Shown: positions 1-5,966, counted from the first letter of the stretch. The stretch is 7,679 nt of DNA from Firmicutes bacterium UBA2296 (GCA_002345475.1 DDWC01000140.1:1-7679); one strand, 5' to 3'. Program-made: numbers and translations. The notes: generated by a model from the sequence alone, not told the origin.

Positions 1-91
1 TTGCTCCCGTTCAATCAAGCGTCCACATCAGGTTGAACGATCACTGCATCCTCTGTATTTTGTTGTCGCATTGGCGGCATCTTTCAAGCCC

Positions 92-120
92 ATATTATCA
101 CCGCATAATGGCTATTTCAA
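92..120 (-). promoter_or_regulatory. Possible promoter reading left out of the window
   Basis: On the minus strand TTGAAA (120-115) is followed after 17 nt by TAATAT (97-92). The -35 matches consensus at 5 of 6 positions and the -10 at only 4 of 6. It starts immediately after the T-tract of the terminator at 122-147, which is where a promoter for the next gene to the left would be expected. No gene is visible before the left edge, so this rests on position and weak hexamers only. Confidence 0.25.
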
Positions 121-121
121 T

Positions 122-147
122 AAAAAAAGCCCGGCTGGCGCCGGGCT
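122..147 (-). terminator. Intrinsic terminator of the small zinc-ribbon gene
   Basis: A perfect 8-bp GC-rich stem (AGCCCGGC / GCCGGGCT, 128-135 with 140-147) closes a 4-nt loop. On the minus strand it is followed directly by seven T residues (128-122, the first also being the last base of the stem). It begins 6 nt after the TAG stop of the gene at 154-378 and is a canonical rho-independent terminator in that direction. Confidence 0.95.
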
Positions 148-153
148 AAACTG

Positions 154-378
154 CTACTCTTTTGGGTTCCACTCATCGTTGCCACAGTTGGGGCATTTGG
201 TGATGTTGTACTTGGTAGGTGTTGTGGGATCTGGCTCGGGCCTCTCAACGCCCAGGGGATCCTCGGAAAGGCCGACCATGGGCGCCGCTTCCGCTTCTAT
301 CGCCACAGCGTCCTTCACGTCAGTGATGTCAAGCTCAAAGCCGCAGTTAGTGCAGATGTACTTCTCCGGTCCGGTCAT
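154..378 (-). CDS. Small acidic two-knuckle zinc-ribbon protein
   Basis: The product has 74 residues and no signal peptide or membrane segment, so it is probably cytoplasmic. Two cysteine pairs, C9-x2-C12 (near the N-terminus, in the context YICTNCGFELD) and C62-x2-C65 (CPNCGND, near the C-terminus), would form one zinc or iron site of the rubredoxin/zinc-ribbon type. The 49 residues between the pairs are longer than the roughly 29 usual in rubredoxin and are rich in Asp, Glu and Pro, so a zinc ribbon with an acidic insert is more likely than an electron-transfer rubredoxin. I chose the ATG at 378 because AAGGAGGT (396-389) sits 10 nt upstream; a TTG at 399 in the same frame lies upstream of that site and would bury it in the gene. 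The gene stands alone between its own promoter and terminator. The specific function is unknown. Confidence 0.8.
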   Translation of the reverse strand: MTGPEKYICTNCGFELDITDVKDAVAIEAEAAPMVGLSEDPLGVERPEPDPTTPTKYNITKCPNCGNDEWNPKE

Positions 379-388
379 TAGTGTAACC

Positions 389-396
389 ACCTCCTT
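389..396 (-). promoter_or_regulatory. Shine-Dalgarno site fixing the start at 378
   Basis: AAGGAGGT on the minus strand, 10 nt before the ATG at 378. It lies inside the longer open frame that starts with TTG at 399, which argues against that upstream start. Confidence 0.85.
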
Positions 397-414
397 CAAA
401 GTGTCTCTGTAAAC

Positions 415-443
415 ATTTTACCCGAAGGAGTTCCTGACATCAA
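415..443 (-). promoter_or_regulatory. Sigma-A-type promoter for the small zinc-ribbon gene
   Basis: TTGATG (443-438) and TAAAAT (420-415) on the minus strand are separated by exactly 17 nt, matching the consensus at 4 of 6 and 5 of 6 positions. Transcription would start near 408 and give a leader of about 30 nt containing the Shine-Dalgarno site. The rest of the gap to the next gene (444-571) shows no open frame of note and no clear terminator for the gene ending at 572. Confidence 0.6.
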
Positions 444-571
444 ACGGATCAAGAGCGCTGTCGTGACCTCTAAAAGAGTTTGGCAGTCTCTCACCTTGTC
501 CACGGCCACTAAGACTCTGAACCTAGCTCTCTGGCCGGCGTGCTCCGGATTAGTGCCTTATACGGCAACAT

Positions 572-1282
572 CTATATGAACCCTTCCCTGTGTCCCTTGC
601 TGAAGAGGATTTTGCTGCCACGGAATCTCAGCCTGCCGCCGTAAAAGGATTCCAGATGCCTTCTGATGTTCTGGTTGCCGTCACCATAGGTATGGCTGGC
701 CTTGAGCTTGCCATAACGATGGTCAATCTCCAGCTCTCCCCCTGTCTTTCTGGAATCAGAATCCGATTCGTAGCGAGCAAAGGTGAAGCGGTGAACGTCG
801 GCGTGCATGATTTCCAGGTTGCCCCGGTCCTCATTGAGTACTTCATGGGGCTCCATATCATAGTACCTGTTGGCGAAGTTGCGCCAGTAGTCCATCATTG
901 CGGCAGAACCCTGGAAGAAACCCTTGCCCTCGTCTTTGATGCGCGCCGAAAGCAAATCATTCTCCTGCTTCTGTCGCTCTGGGGTTAGCTCAGCTATGAC
1001 TAACCTGTCGCGAAAGAAGACCAAATTGGCGCTGGTGCGTTTGAGCAGACCCTCCCGTTTGTTGATCGATAGCACCATCATGGCTTTATCTTGTGCGGGC
1101 TGTTGCCGCACTTCCAGCGGTGGCGCAGGGGTGGCGACTGCTTCGGGTTGCCGCTCTACCGGAGGGGACGCTACAGGCGTGGCTGAAACGCCTACACCGT
1201 CCCTGCCTGGCACCTTCGTGCCGCAGGCAGGACAAAACTTTGCTGTGTCGCTCAGCTTGTGACCGCAATTTTCGCAAAACAC
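572..1282 (-). CDS. Zinc-ribbon protein with Pro-rich linker and uncharacterised C-terminal domain
   Basis: The product has 236 residues. It opens with a four-cysteine zinc ribbon (C3-x2-C6, C17-x2-C20; MFCENCGHKL...FCPACG), the form common at the extreme N-terminus of Bacillota regulatory and envelope-associated proteins. A low-complexity Pro/Ala/Val linker covers about 27-65. The remaining 170 residues have no membrane helix: a likely beta segment (about 69-98, with NLVFFRDRLVIAEL) resembles the start of a bacterial PH-like domain, then comes a charged, probably helical stretch with aromatic residues (about 100-150), then beta-like strands to the end. The PH-like comparison is inference from pattern only. 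The GTG at 1282 was chosen because AAGGGAG (1297-1291) lies 8 nt upstream and because it puts the zinc ribbon at residue 3; the in-frame GTG at 1318 lies inside a terminator hairpin. Cytoplasmic or peripheral location is likely; the molecular role is unknown. Confidence 0.82.
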   Translation of the reverse strand: MFCENCGHKLSDTAKFCPACGTKVPGRDGVGVSATPVASPPVERQPEAVATPAPPLEVRQQPAQDKAMMVLSINKREGLLKRTSANLVFFRDRLVIAELTPERQKQENDLLSARIKDEGKGFFQGSAAMMDYWRNFANRYYDMEPHEVLNEDRGNLEIMHADVHRFTFARYESDSDSRKTGGELEIDHRYGKLKASHTYGDGNQNIRRHLESFYGGRLRFRGSKILFSKGHREGFI

Positions 1283-1290
1283 GTGAATCA

Positions 1291-1297
1291 CTCCCTT
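1291..1297 (-). promoter_or_regulatory. Shine-Dalgarno site of the zinc-ribbon gene, abutting a terminator
   Basis: AAGGGAG on the minus strand, 8 nt before the GTG at 1282. It begins one nucleotide after the T5 tract of the terminator at 1299-1341. It decides the start codon and shows that the leader of this gene overlaps, or follows directly on, a termination signal. Confidence 0.8.
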
Positions 1298-1298
1298 G

Positions 1299-1341
1299 AA
1301 AAAGATGCCCTGCCCCACTATTCGGCGTGGATGCAGGGCAT
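1299..1341 (-). terminator. Intrinsic terminator or attenuator between membrane-protein and zinc-ribbon genes
   Basis: A 9-bp perfect stem (ATGCCCTGC 1305-1313 with GCAGGGCAT 1333-1341) is extended after a small asymmetric bulge by CCAC/GTGG (1315-1318 with 1327-1330), leaving an 8-nt loop. On the minus strand the stem is followed by C and then TTTTT (1303-1299). It lies 22 nt after the TGA at 1364-1366 and ends the lipoprotein-hydrolase-membrane protein transcript. The downstream Shine-Dalgarno site starts at 1297, so it could equally act as an attenuator limiting expression of the zinc-ribbon gene. Confidence 0.85.
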
Positions 1342-1363
1342 TCCTGTAATATTTACGAAGACT

Positions 1364-1942
1364 TCAGGCCAAAACCAGCCCAAGTAGCACCGGCAGGACC
1401 GTCGAGGCCAGCACCCAGCTCAGCGCCAGGAATCCTTCCACGAGGCTAGGGCTGGTTGCATCCTGCGTAGTTGACGGGGCAACGCCAAGCAACTTGGCCG
1501 CTTTTGGCGAAGCAGTAATGCTGTTAATGCGGACAATGTGGCTAAGCTCCTGTAACATCGCTGCCTCATCGCGCCAATACCCCAAATGGATTGTCACCTT
1601 CCCAAGATGCGCACCGTCAAAGGCGATGATGGTGCTGAAGGTCGATGGTATGGTGTAAACGCACGAGACGTCACTGCTGGCCAGCACATGGCGCACGCCA
1701 TAATCGCGCACGTCCAGCCTCTCACTGCTTACGATTACCCGGCTGGTCAAGTTCGAAACCAGGCACAAAAAGCCAAAAGCCAGGGCGATCAGGCCGGCAA
1801 TGAGCAGGTCTGGGCGAAACGGCTCTTCAACCACCGACAGAATAAGGTAGAGGGCACCGAAAACCCAGGGCAGGCCGGGTAGTACCCAGGAACTGCCGCG
1901 CAACCTGAAGATGATCGGACGGTCTGACATCCCCTGCACCAC
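1364..1942 (-). CDS. Membrane protein with three predicted helices and a PH-like central domain
   Basis: About 192 residues, not recognised as a named family. Two hydrophobic helices lie near the N-terminus (about 20-38 and 46-63) and a third at the C-terminus (about 168-191, ending at the last residue). The region between (about 66-140) is soluble, with alternating beta-like strands (SRVIVSSERLDVRDYG, then FSTIIAFDG and GKVTIHLG) followed by a helix. This layout resembles bacterial membrane proteins carrying a PH-like domain; that assignment is inference. AAGGGAGAGG (1959-1950) precedes three possible starts in one frame: TTG 1945, GTG 1942 and GTG 1939. GTG 1942 has the best spacing (7 nt), whereas the ATG at 1930 is too far from the site. 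The gene begins 44 nt after the large hydrolase-like gene with no terminator between them, so it is probably cotranscribed, and it ends just before a strong terminator. Confidence 0.78.
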   Translation of the reverse strand: MVQGMSDRPIIFRLRGSSWVLPGLPWVFGALYLILSVVEEPFRPDLLIAGLIALAFGFLCLVSNLTSRVIVSSERLDVRDYGVRHVLASSDVSCVYTIPSTFSTIIAFDGAHLGKVTIHLGYWRDEAAMLQELSHIVRINSITASPKAAKLLGVAPSTTQDATSPSLVEGFLALSWVLASTVLPVLLGLVLA

Positions 1943-1986
1943 CAAAAAACCTCTCCCTTCGACACAGCTCTCCCCTGCTTACTTCG

Positions 1987-4896
1987 CTAGAGATCAGGGT
2001 TAACCTCCACAACTGTGCGGAAAGAATCGTTGTTACCTTGTTCCATGGGGATCAGCCTGGCGCCGGCCGCAGTGGCCAGAGCTTCCTCCAGAACTGCGGC
2101 AATGCCCTGGTCCACATCTTCTGTCGCCACATCGGTGTATCGCTGGATAGTCACGGTGCATGTGTTCCCCAGTGAAATGTAGTTCAGCGTATAGTATGTT
2201 TTGAGATAGGTGCGCCCTTCACGGCTATCGGGGATGCTCAAATCCTTTTCGATAAAACCGTGCGTAGCATTTAGTCTCGCCAGGATTTCGGGACTCATCC
2301 ATTCAGTAGTCACGATGTTCATTGCTCTGGCATACTCGTCTCTGCCCGTGCGAACCAGCGACTGCCTGCTGTCCCACTCTTGTTTCATGATGAGCGCCGG
2401 GTCGCGTGCGTCATAAATTGACCTGAATTGAAGGTTATAGCGCAACATATGTTTGTCGTACCATGTAGCTACTCCAGCAAGGGAGAAGGGATCGAGTCCT
2501 CTCACCTCCAGCGGGTAATCAGGTAAGTCAATCTCCAGCCGCGACGGCACCACTTCATATTCCCGAGTGACCACGGCAAGCCGTGTCTGCAGATAGAGTT
2601 TGTTGTTATGGGTGAAGGCAAGGGGCAACCAGGGGCGGTCGCCACCTTTGCCCTGCTCTTTCACAGCGGCATCATACTCCTTGCGGTCCACCTCGCGGAA
2701 CTCATAGAACGTTAGCTTCAGCCCACCTGCGCTGCGGGTGTAAACTCCCGCGGCCCGCGCCATCATTACTATCTCGTCGGAATGGTCGTAGTTGGGGACT
2801 ATCCGGTCATACCAGGCTTCCTGTTTTGCGGGTACACCATTATACAGGTAAACCATCCTTCTGCTGTTGTCCACCTCCACGTCGATGTATGTGGTGCGCT
2901 CTGCCAGCACCGGATCGTCTATTTTAACGACCACTTCCAAAGGCTGAACGGCACTAATAGTATTCGGCAGCTCTATGGTAACAGCGGCCTCGCCCCGTTC
3001 CTCCACAATGGCGCGGGCGGTGTCCTCGGCCAGTAACTTGCCATCCCTGCTGTACATCTTTACCGTCACCCGGTATTCCCCGGCCCTTTCGTAACGATGG
3101 GCCAGGTCTGCCTTGCCCGAGGGCAGCTGGTTGCCGTCACCGAGCTCCCAGTCCAGGCGGTAGTCACCTCTGGGGGCCGTGAAAGCCCTGAAGTTGAAGG
3201 TGGCGCCAAGCTTGCCGACGGCAATGCGAGGTTCGATGCGCACCCGGGGCTCTGTCACCTTTAGCTCATAAGGGGCACTGTCGAAAATGCGGCTGCCGGC
3301 TCTCACGCGCAGGAAAACGCTTTGACCAGCTTCAAGGGCCAGGTAGGCACCTTCGGCGGAGAGATCTTCGCCCATTGTGTTTAGCCGCAACTTCAGGGGC
3401 GACTCCGACATTGCTCCTGAAAAAGTCCGCAACCGCTGGACCTTGCCGTTAAGGAACTCCAGAGGAACCGTACGGTCAACCTTCCCTTCCGTGGTGAAGA
3501 CCAGTTCCCCGGGGCCGGAGTAGCTTATGCTCAGGCCGTAATCCGACCAGGCCGGATCCTTAACTGCATGGTGCAGCATCTCTGCCTCTATGTTAAGCCA
3601 CTCGGTTACCTCGCTTTCGGTAGTACCCGGTTTGTCCGTTTCATAGTATTCTGCCTTAAGCTCCATGGTGGGGTAAAACATATGCATCAGGTCGGCGTTG
3701 GCGTGAATGGCAATAGGCATCAGTACCTCGGCGTAACCTTCGGCAAATTCACCGGGAATATGATAGGGTCCCAGAGTGCCCAGTCGGCCAATTTTGCTTA
3801 AGGTAGCCTGGTCCGGGTCAAACCAGTGCAGGCTAAGGCGTTCCTGAGCCAAAGGGAGTTCGTCGTTTACAAAGGGCGCGTAGAATACTTTCACCTTCCG
3901 GGTGAACCCATAGCTCTCCACCTCGAATTCCTTAACTCTCATTTCCTTCAGGCTTGGGTAGTAGTAGTCCTTCTCTATAGTGTCCTTAGAGAGCAGGTTC
4001 TGGTTGGTAAACAGCGCTACCTGGGTGAAGAGCTTGTCCGGGTACATAAGTTCTCCTCCGGCTGAGGCCAGCATACTGCCTATGCGCCAGTCCACCGGAG
4101 CCTTGGCCCAGTCGTCAACATCTGAACTAAAGGTGTTGTCTTCAATAGGCTCGTCCAGAGGGTGGGAGTCGTTACGCACGTGGGCAGGCTGCACCATGTC
4201 CGCCAGCATATGCATGCTCTCACCCAGCGCACGGTAGGCCAGGGCCAGATAAATGTTGCGCTCCTCGGCCAGGGAGGATGGCACCAGAGGGAGGTCCAGT
4301 TTGAAATGAGTCTCTTCCCTGAAGATTGTCGGGGCAGTGCCTTCAGGGATCTCCATGGCTTTTTTGTAGTACCTGAGGGCCTGGACAAAACTGAAGGGAT
4401 TGTCTTTATGGGTAAGTCCCCAGGTCTTGGCGTCGATTTCTGGAGAATCGTACTGGCCGTGAGCCCACGACTGATCCGTCAGATAGTGCACTCCCGAAAG
4501 CTTCAGCGGGTCGTAGAAATGGCGCACTGAGGCGTACAGATGAGGCTCGTCGGCCCAGTCTCCGCCAAGTATGATCCAGTTGCGCAAAGGAAGCAGACCC
4601 TCCCCCACCAGGTACTGACCGAAAGGCCCGATGGGGTCGACGAAGGTTGAGGAACTCAGCACAGCAATGCCCTTGAGGGGTGTCGCGGTGGCTGCCGGGT
4701 CTATGGCGCCCAGTTTATACTTGTCCAGCGAAGCGAAACTATTAAAGAAAGTATTGGTGGCATGAAAGTTTATCTGCCGGTGGGTCGGCTGGGTCCACGC
4801 CAGGGCCGAACCCGGAACCAGCAGTATAATAGCAAAGGTGGTAGCAAGTGCGGTAGAGACCAGACGTGTAGCGTTAAGGCGCCATCTAGAAGTCAT
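1987..4896 (-). CDS. Large secreted zinc-phospholipase-C/P1-nuclease-like protein with PKD domain
   Basis: The product has 969 residues. A signal peptide with a hydrophobic core at about 15-28 ends in SALA, predicting cleavage after A33 and a mature protein that begins with Trp34. Mature N-terminal Trp is a hallmark of zinc-dependent phospholipase C and S1/P1 nucleases, in which it binds zinc. Other likely ligands are H39 (WTQPTH, the Trp+5 position of P1 nuclease), D113 or D116 (GGDWADEP), H126 (HFYDP, as in Bacillus cereus PLC), H229 and D233, H239 (HMLADMVQPAHVRN, close to the zinc-PLC signature) and H245 with E249 (HPLDE) or an Asp of DVDDW. So the fold and active site are well supported by the sequence; cleavage of phospholipid or another phosphoester is inferred from the family. 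A beta-rich region covers about 455-548. A PKD domain covers about 551-632 (WELGDG and HRYERAGEYRVTV). Residues 640-969 are unrecognised. There is a single cysteine (C913) in the whole protein. The gene overlaps the lipoprotein gene by 11 nt. The ATG at 4896 follows GGAAGGGTGGG inside that gene, consistent with translational coupling. Confidence 0.88.
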   Translation of the reverse strand: MTSRWRLNATRLVSTALATTFAIILLVPGSALAWTQPTHRQINFHATNTFFNSFASLDKYKLGAIDPAATATPLKGIAVLSSSTFVDPIGPFGQYLVGEGLLPLRNWIILGGDWADEPHLYASVRHFYDPLKLSGVHYLTDQSWAHGQYDSPEIDAKTWGLTHKDNPFSFVQALRYYKKAMEIPEGTAPTIFREETHFKLDLPLVPSSLAEERNIYLALAYRALGESMHMLADMVQPAHVRNDSHPLDEPIEDNTFSSDVDDWAKAPVDWRIGSMLASAGGELMYPDKLFTQVALFTNQNLLSKDTIEKDYYYPSLKEMRVKEFEVESYGFTRKVKVFYAPFVNDELPLAQERLSLHWFDPDQATLSKIGRLGTLGPYHIPGEFAEGYAEVLMPIAIHANADLMHMFYPTMELKAEYYETDKPGTTESEVTEWLNIEAEMLHHAVKDPAWSDYGLSISYSGPGELVFTTEGKVDRTVPLEFLNGKVQRLRTFSGAMSESPLKLRLNTMGEDLSAEGAYLALEAGQSVFLRVRAGSRIFDSAPYELKVTEPRVRIEPRIAVGKLGATFNFRAFTAPRGDYRLDWELGDGNQLPSGKADLAHRYERAGEYRVTVKMYSRDGKLLAEDTARAIVEERGEAAVTIELPNTISAVQPLEVVVKIDDPVLAERTTYIDVEVDNSRRMVYLYNGVPAKQEAWYDRIVPNYDHSDEIVMMARAAGVYTRSAGGLKLTFYEFREVDRKEYDAAVKEQGKGGDRPWLPLAFTHNNKLYLQTRLAVVTREYEVVPSRLEIDLPDYPLEVRGLDPFSLAGVATWYDKHMLRYNLQFRSIYDARDPALIMKQEWDSRQSLVRTGRDEYARAMNIVTTEWMSPEILARLNATHGFIEKDLSIPDSREGRTYLKTYYTLNYISLGNTCTVTIQRYTDVATEDVDQGIAAVLEEALATAAGARLIPMEQGNNDSFRTVVEVNPDL

Positions 4897-5455
4897 ACAG
4901 CACCCACCCTTCCGGGGTCTTCAGGAAGCGAATGTAGAAGGTGAAGTCACTCAGTATCACCTTGTACTCAGCTGTGCGCAGGAACATGGTCTTCTCCGGG
5001 TCCCGGGCCTCTGACAGAAAGGACATCTCTGCTTTGGCAATCAGCTCGCCAAAACCCGGCATAGCTTCAGGCTTTCCCGCAAAGAGTATGCGATACGACT
5101 CCTGCTGATCCACAAAGACGCACGCTACCGCGTCGTCCACATCCTGCCTGCCCATGGCGTCGGAAAAGTCGCCCAGGACCTCGGCAATAGCGGCTTTCTC
5201 CAGCGGTAGGTCGGGGTAGCGCGTCCAGTCCTTGTCATCCTGGTTGAGCAGGTCTGCCACATCGGCGTCGCTCCAGGGCAGCACCGGCTCCAGCGGTTCT
5301 GGCTCTATGGGGTCTTCTGGGATTACAACGGGTAATTCGGGCGGTGGCGGCACAACGGCTTGCTTCGGCTTGCAACCCGACAGGGATGCGGACAAAACAA
5401 AAAGAAGCAGCAACACCACAAGCACCCGAAGACGCCCGGCTCTACTTCTCTGCAC
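4886..5455 (-). CDS. Lipoprotein with proline-rich tether and NTF2-like-looking C-terminal domain
   Basis: The product has 189 residues. It has a basic N-terminus (RSRAGRLR), a very hydrophobic core (VLVVLLLLFVL) and the lipobox LSGC, with Cys28 as the lipidated residue. It should therefore be an extracytoplasmic membrane-anchored lipoprotein. Residues about 35-60 form a Pro/Glu-rich spacer (PPPPELPVVIPEDPIEPEPL). The rest (about 61-189) has a helical first half and ends in strands with GWVLYDF. This pattern resembles small NTF2-like/SnoaL-like domains, but the match is only by eye. The start is GTG at 5455, with AGGAGG (5469-5464) 8 nt upstream. It is the first gene of the operon, and its last codons contain the ribosome site and start of the zinc-hydrolase gene. 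A role as partner or tether for that secreted protein is plausible but unproven. Confidence 0.85.
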   Translation of the reverse strand: MQRSRAGRLRVLVVLLLLFVLSASLSGCKPKQAVVPPPPELPVVIPEDPIEPEPLEPVLPWSDADVADLLNQDDKDWTRYPDLPLEKAAIAEVLGDFSDAMGRQDVDDAVACVFVDQQESYRILFAGKPEAMPGFGELIAKAEMSFLSEARDPEKTMFLRTAEYKVILSDFTFYIRFLKTPEGWVLYDF

Positions 5456-5463
5456 AAAGGATT

Positions 5464-5469
5464 CCTCCT
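5464..5469 (-). promoter_or_regulatory. Shine-Dalgarno site of the lipoprotein gene
   Basis: AGGAGG on the minus strand, 8 nt before the GTG at 5455. It fixes this non-ATG start. It lies 2 nt beyond the proximal arm of the inverted repeat at 5471-5501. Confidence 0.85.
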
Positions 5470-5470
5470 C

Positions 5471-5501
5471 TTATATGGGAACTGTAACTCCTCTCATATA
5501 A
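5471..5501 (-). repeat. Inverted repeat in the lipoprotein operon leader, possible operator
   Basis: TTATATG (5471-5477) and CATATAA (5495-5501) form perfect 7-bp arms separated by 17 nt. The repeat begins one base downstream of the -10 element at 5502-5507 and covers the expected transcription start through to just before the Shine-Dalgarno site. It could be a repressor operator, or an RNA stem that would form beside the ribosome site. The AT-rich arms make a chance match possible. Confidence 0.4.
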
Positions 5502-5529
5502 ATAATACTCCGTCCGCTAATACTTGCAA
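5502..5529 (-). promoter_or_regulatory. Sigma-A-type promoter of the lipoprotein operon
   Basis: TTGCAA (5529-5524) and TATTAT (5507-5502) on the minus strand are 16 nt apart, matching the consensus at 4 of 6 and 5 of 6 positions. Transcription would start near 5495 and leave a leader of about 40 nt before the GTG at 5455. The promoter lies between the hairpin that closes the upstream gene and the first gene of the operon, which supports it by position. Confidence 0.6.
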
Positions 5530-5554
5530 TAGTCTGTCTAGTGGAACAAAGGGT

Positions 5555-5582
5555 CAGGGGGCCCCCTAAAGGAAGCCCCCTG
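5555..5582 (-). terminator. GC-rich hairpin after the small alpha-beta protein gene, probable terminator
   Basis: CAGGGGGC (5555-5562) pairs with GCCCCCTG (5575-5582), with a 12-nt loop that can itself form a 2-bp inner pair. It starts 6 nt after the TAG at 5589-5591. On the minus strand the downstream sequence is ACCCTTTGTT, not a clean T-tract, so termination may be weak or the hairpin may act as an mRNA 3' end stabiliser. Confidence 0.55.
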
Positions 5583-5588
5583 CTAAAT

Positions 5589-5912
5589 CTAGCTTTGCGA
5601 ATGTAATCGGTAGGCAGAAACCTGCATGTCCAGTGTGCCAATTCTGGTGAGCCTCTGGACAAAACTGTGGCAGTCAGGAGAAGCTAGCCAGCGGACGGCC
5701 TCGTCGGCATGAGCAAACTCGATCATCATGGTATTGCGGGGCGTGTTGCCTACTATATCGGTCATCACTTTCCAGTTCAGAGCACCGGCGGCAACGGCTG
5801 CAGGCCACATTTCCTGTCCCAGCTGAGTCATGTCGTGGTACCACTGTTCATAGACACCGTCAGGTTTCTGGGGCGCAGAGTAACGAAGCATCACAAATCC
5901 GGGTTTTGCCAT
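5589..5912 (-). CDS. Small soluble protein, possibly of the dimeric alpha-beta barrel fold
   Basis: The product has 107 residues, without signal peptide or membrane helix. A beta strand near the start (GFVMLRYSAP), a helix with aromatic and acidic residues (YEQWYHDMTQLGQEM), a central strand (NTMMIEFAHADEA), a second helix ending near C81 (residues about 70-90) and a final strand (MQVSAYRL) give a beta-alpha-beta-beta-alpha-beta order. That order is typical of ferredoxin-like dimeric alpha-beta barrel proteins such as the EthD/YCII/Dabb groups. No catalytic residue can be assigned, so the function stays open. The ATG at 5912 is preceded by GGAGG (5925-5921) at 8 nt; the TTG at 5927 in frame contains that site and is unlikely to be used. 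It lies 54 nt after the SLH-protein gene, so it could be cotranscribed with it or use the weak promoter at 5932-5960. Confidence 0.78.
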   Translation of the reverse strand: MAKPGFVMLRYSAPQKPDGVYEQWYHDMTQLGQEMWPAAVAAGALNWKVMTDIVGNTPRNTMMIEFAHADEAVRWLASPDCHSFVQRLTRIGTLDMQVSAYRLHSQS

Positions 5913-5931
5913 AGCTATCACCTCCAACTTA

Positions 5932-5960
5932 ATGATAGACCTTTAACAAAGACAAGACAA
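5932..5960 (-). promoter_or_regulatory. Possible promoter of the small alpha-beta protein gene
   Basis: TTGTCT (5960-5955) and TATCAT (5937-5932) on the minus strand are separated by 17 nt, matching the consensus at 4 of 6 and 5 of 6 positions. Transcription would start near 5925, exactly at the GGAGG ribosome site (5925-5921), leaving a leader of only about 13 nt. The hexamers are good but this geometry is tight, and readthrough from the SLH gene is the alternative. Confidence 0.4.
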
Positions 5961-5966
5961 GCTGTT

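Noticed and set aside
8..39. Inverted repeat CGTTCAA / TTGAACG with an 18-nt gap
   Set aside because: The arms are short, there is no adjacent T-tract and no gene boundary is visible, so it cannot be assigned a role.
15..80. 21-codon open frame on the minus strand near the left edge
   Set aside because: It has no convincing Shine-Dalgarno site, follows a stop codon directly, and is too short to separate from chance.
379..399. Extended TTG start at 399 for the small zinc-ribbon gene
   Set aside because: It would place the AAGGAGGT ribosome site inside the coding region; the ATG at 378 has correct spacing.
590..988. Open frame of 132 codons on the plus strand
   Set aside because: It is antisense to the zinc-ribbon gene, has no good ribosome site, and shows no domain pattern.
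1346..1373. Possible promoter (TTTTGG-17-TATTAC) for the zinc-ribbon gene
   Set aside because: The -35 is poor, and transcription would begin within or beside the terminator hairpin; too weak to list.
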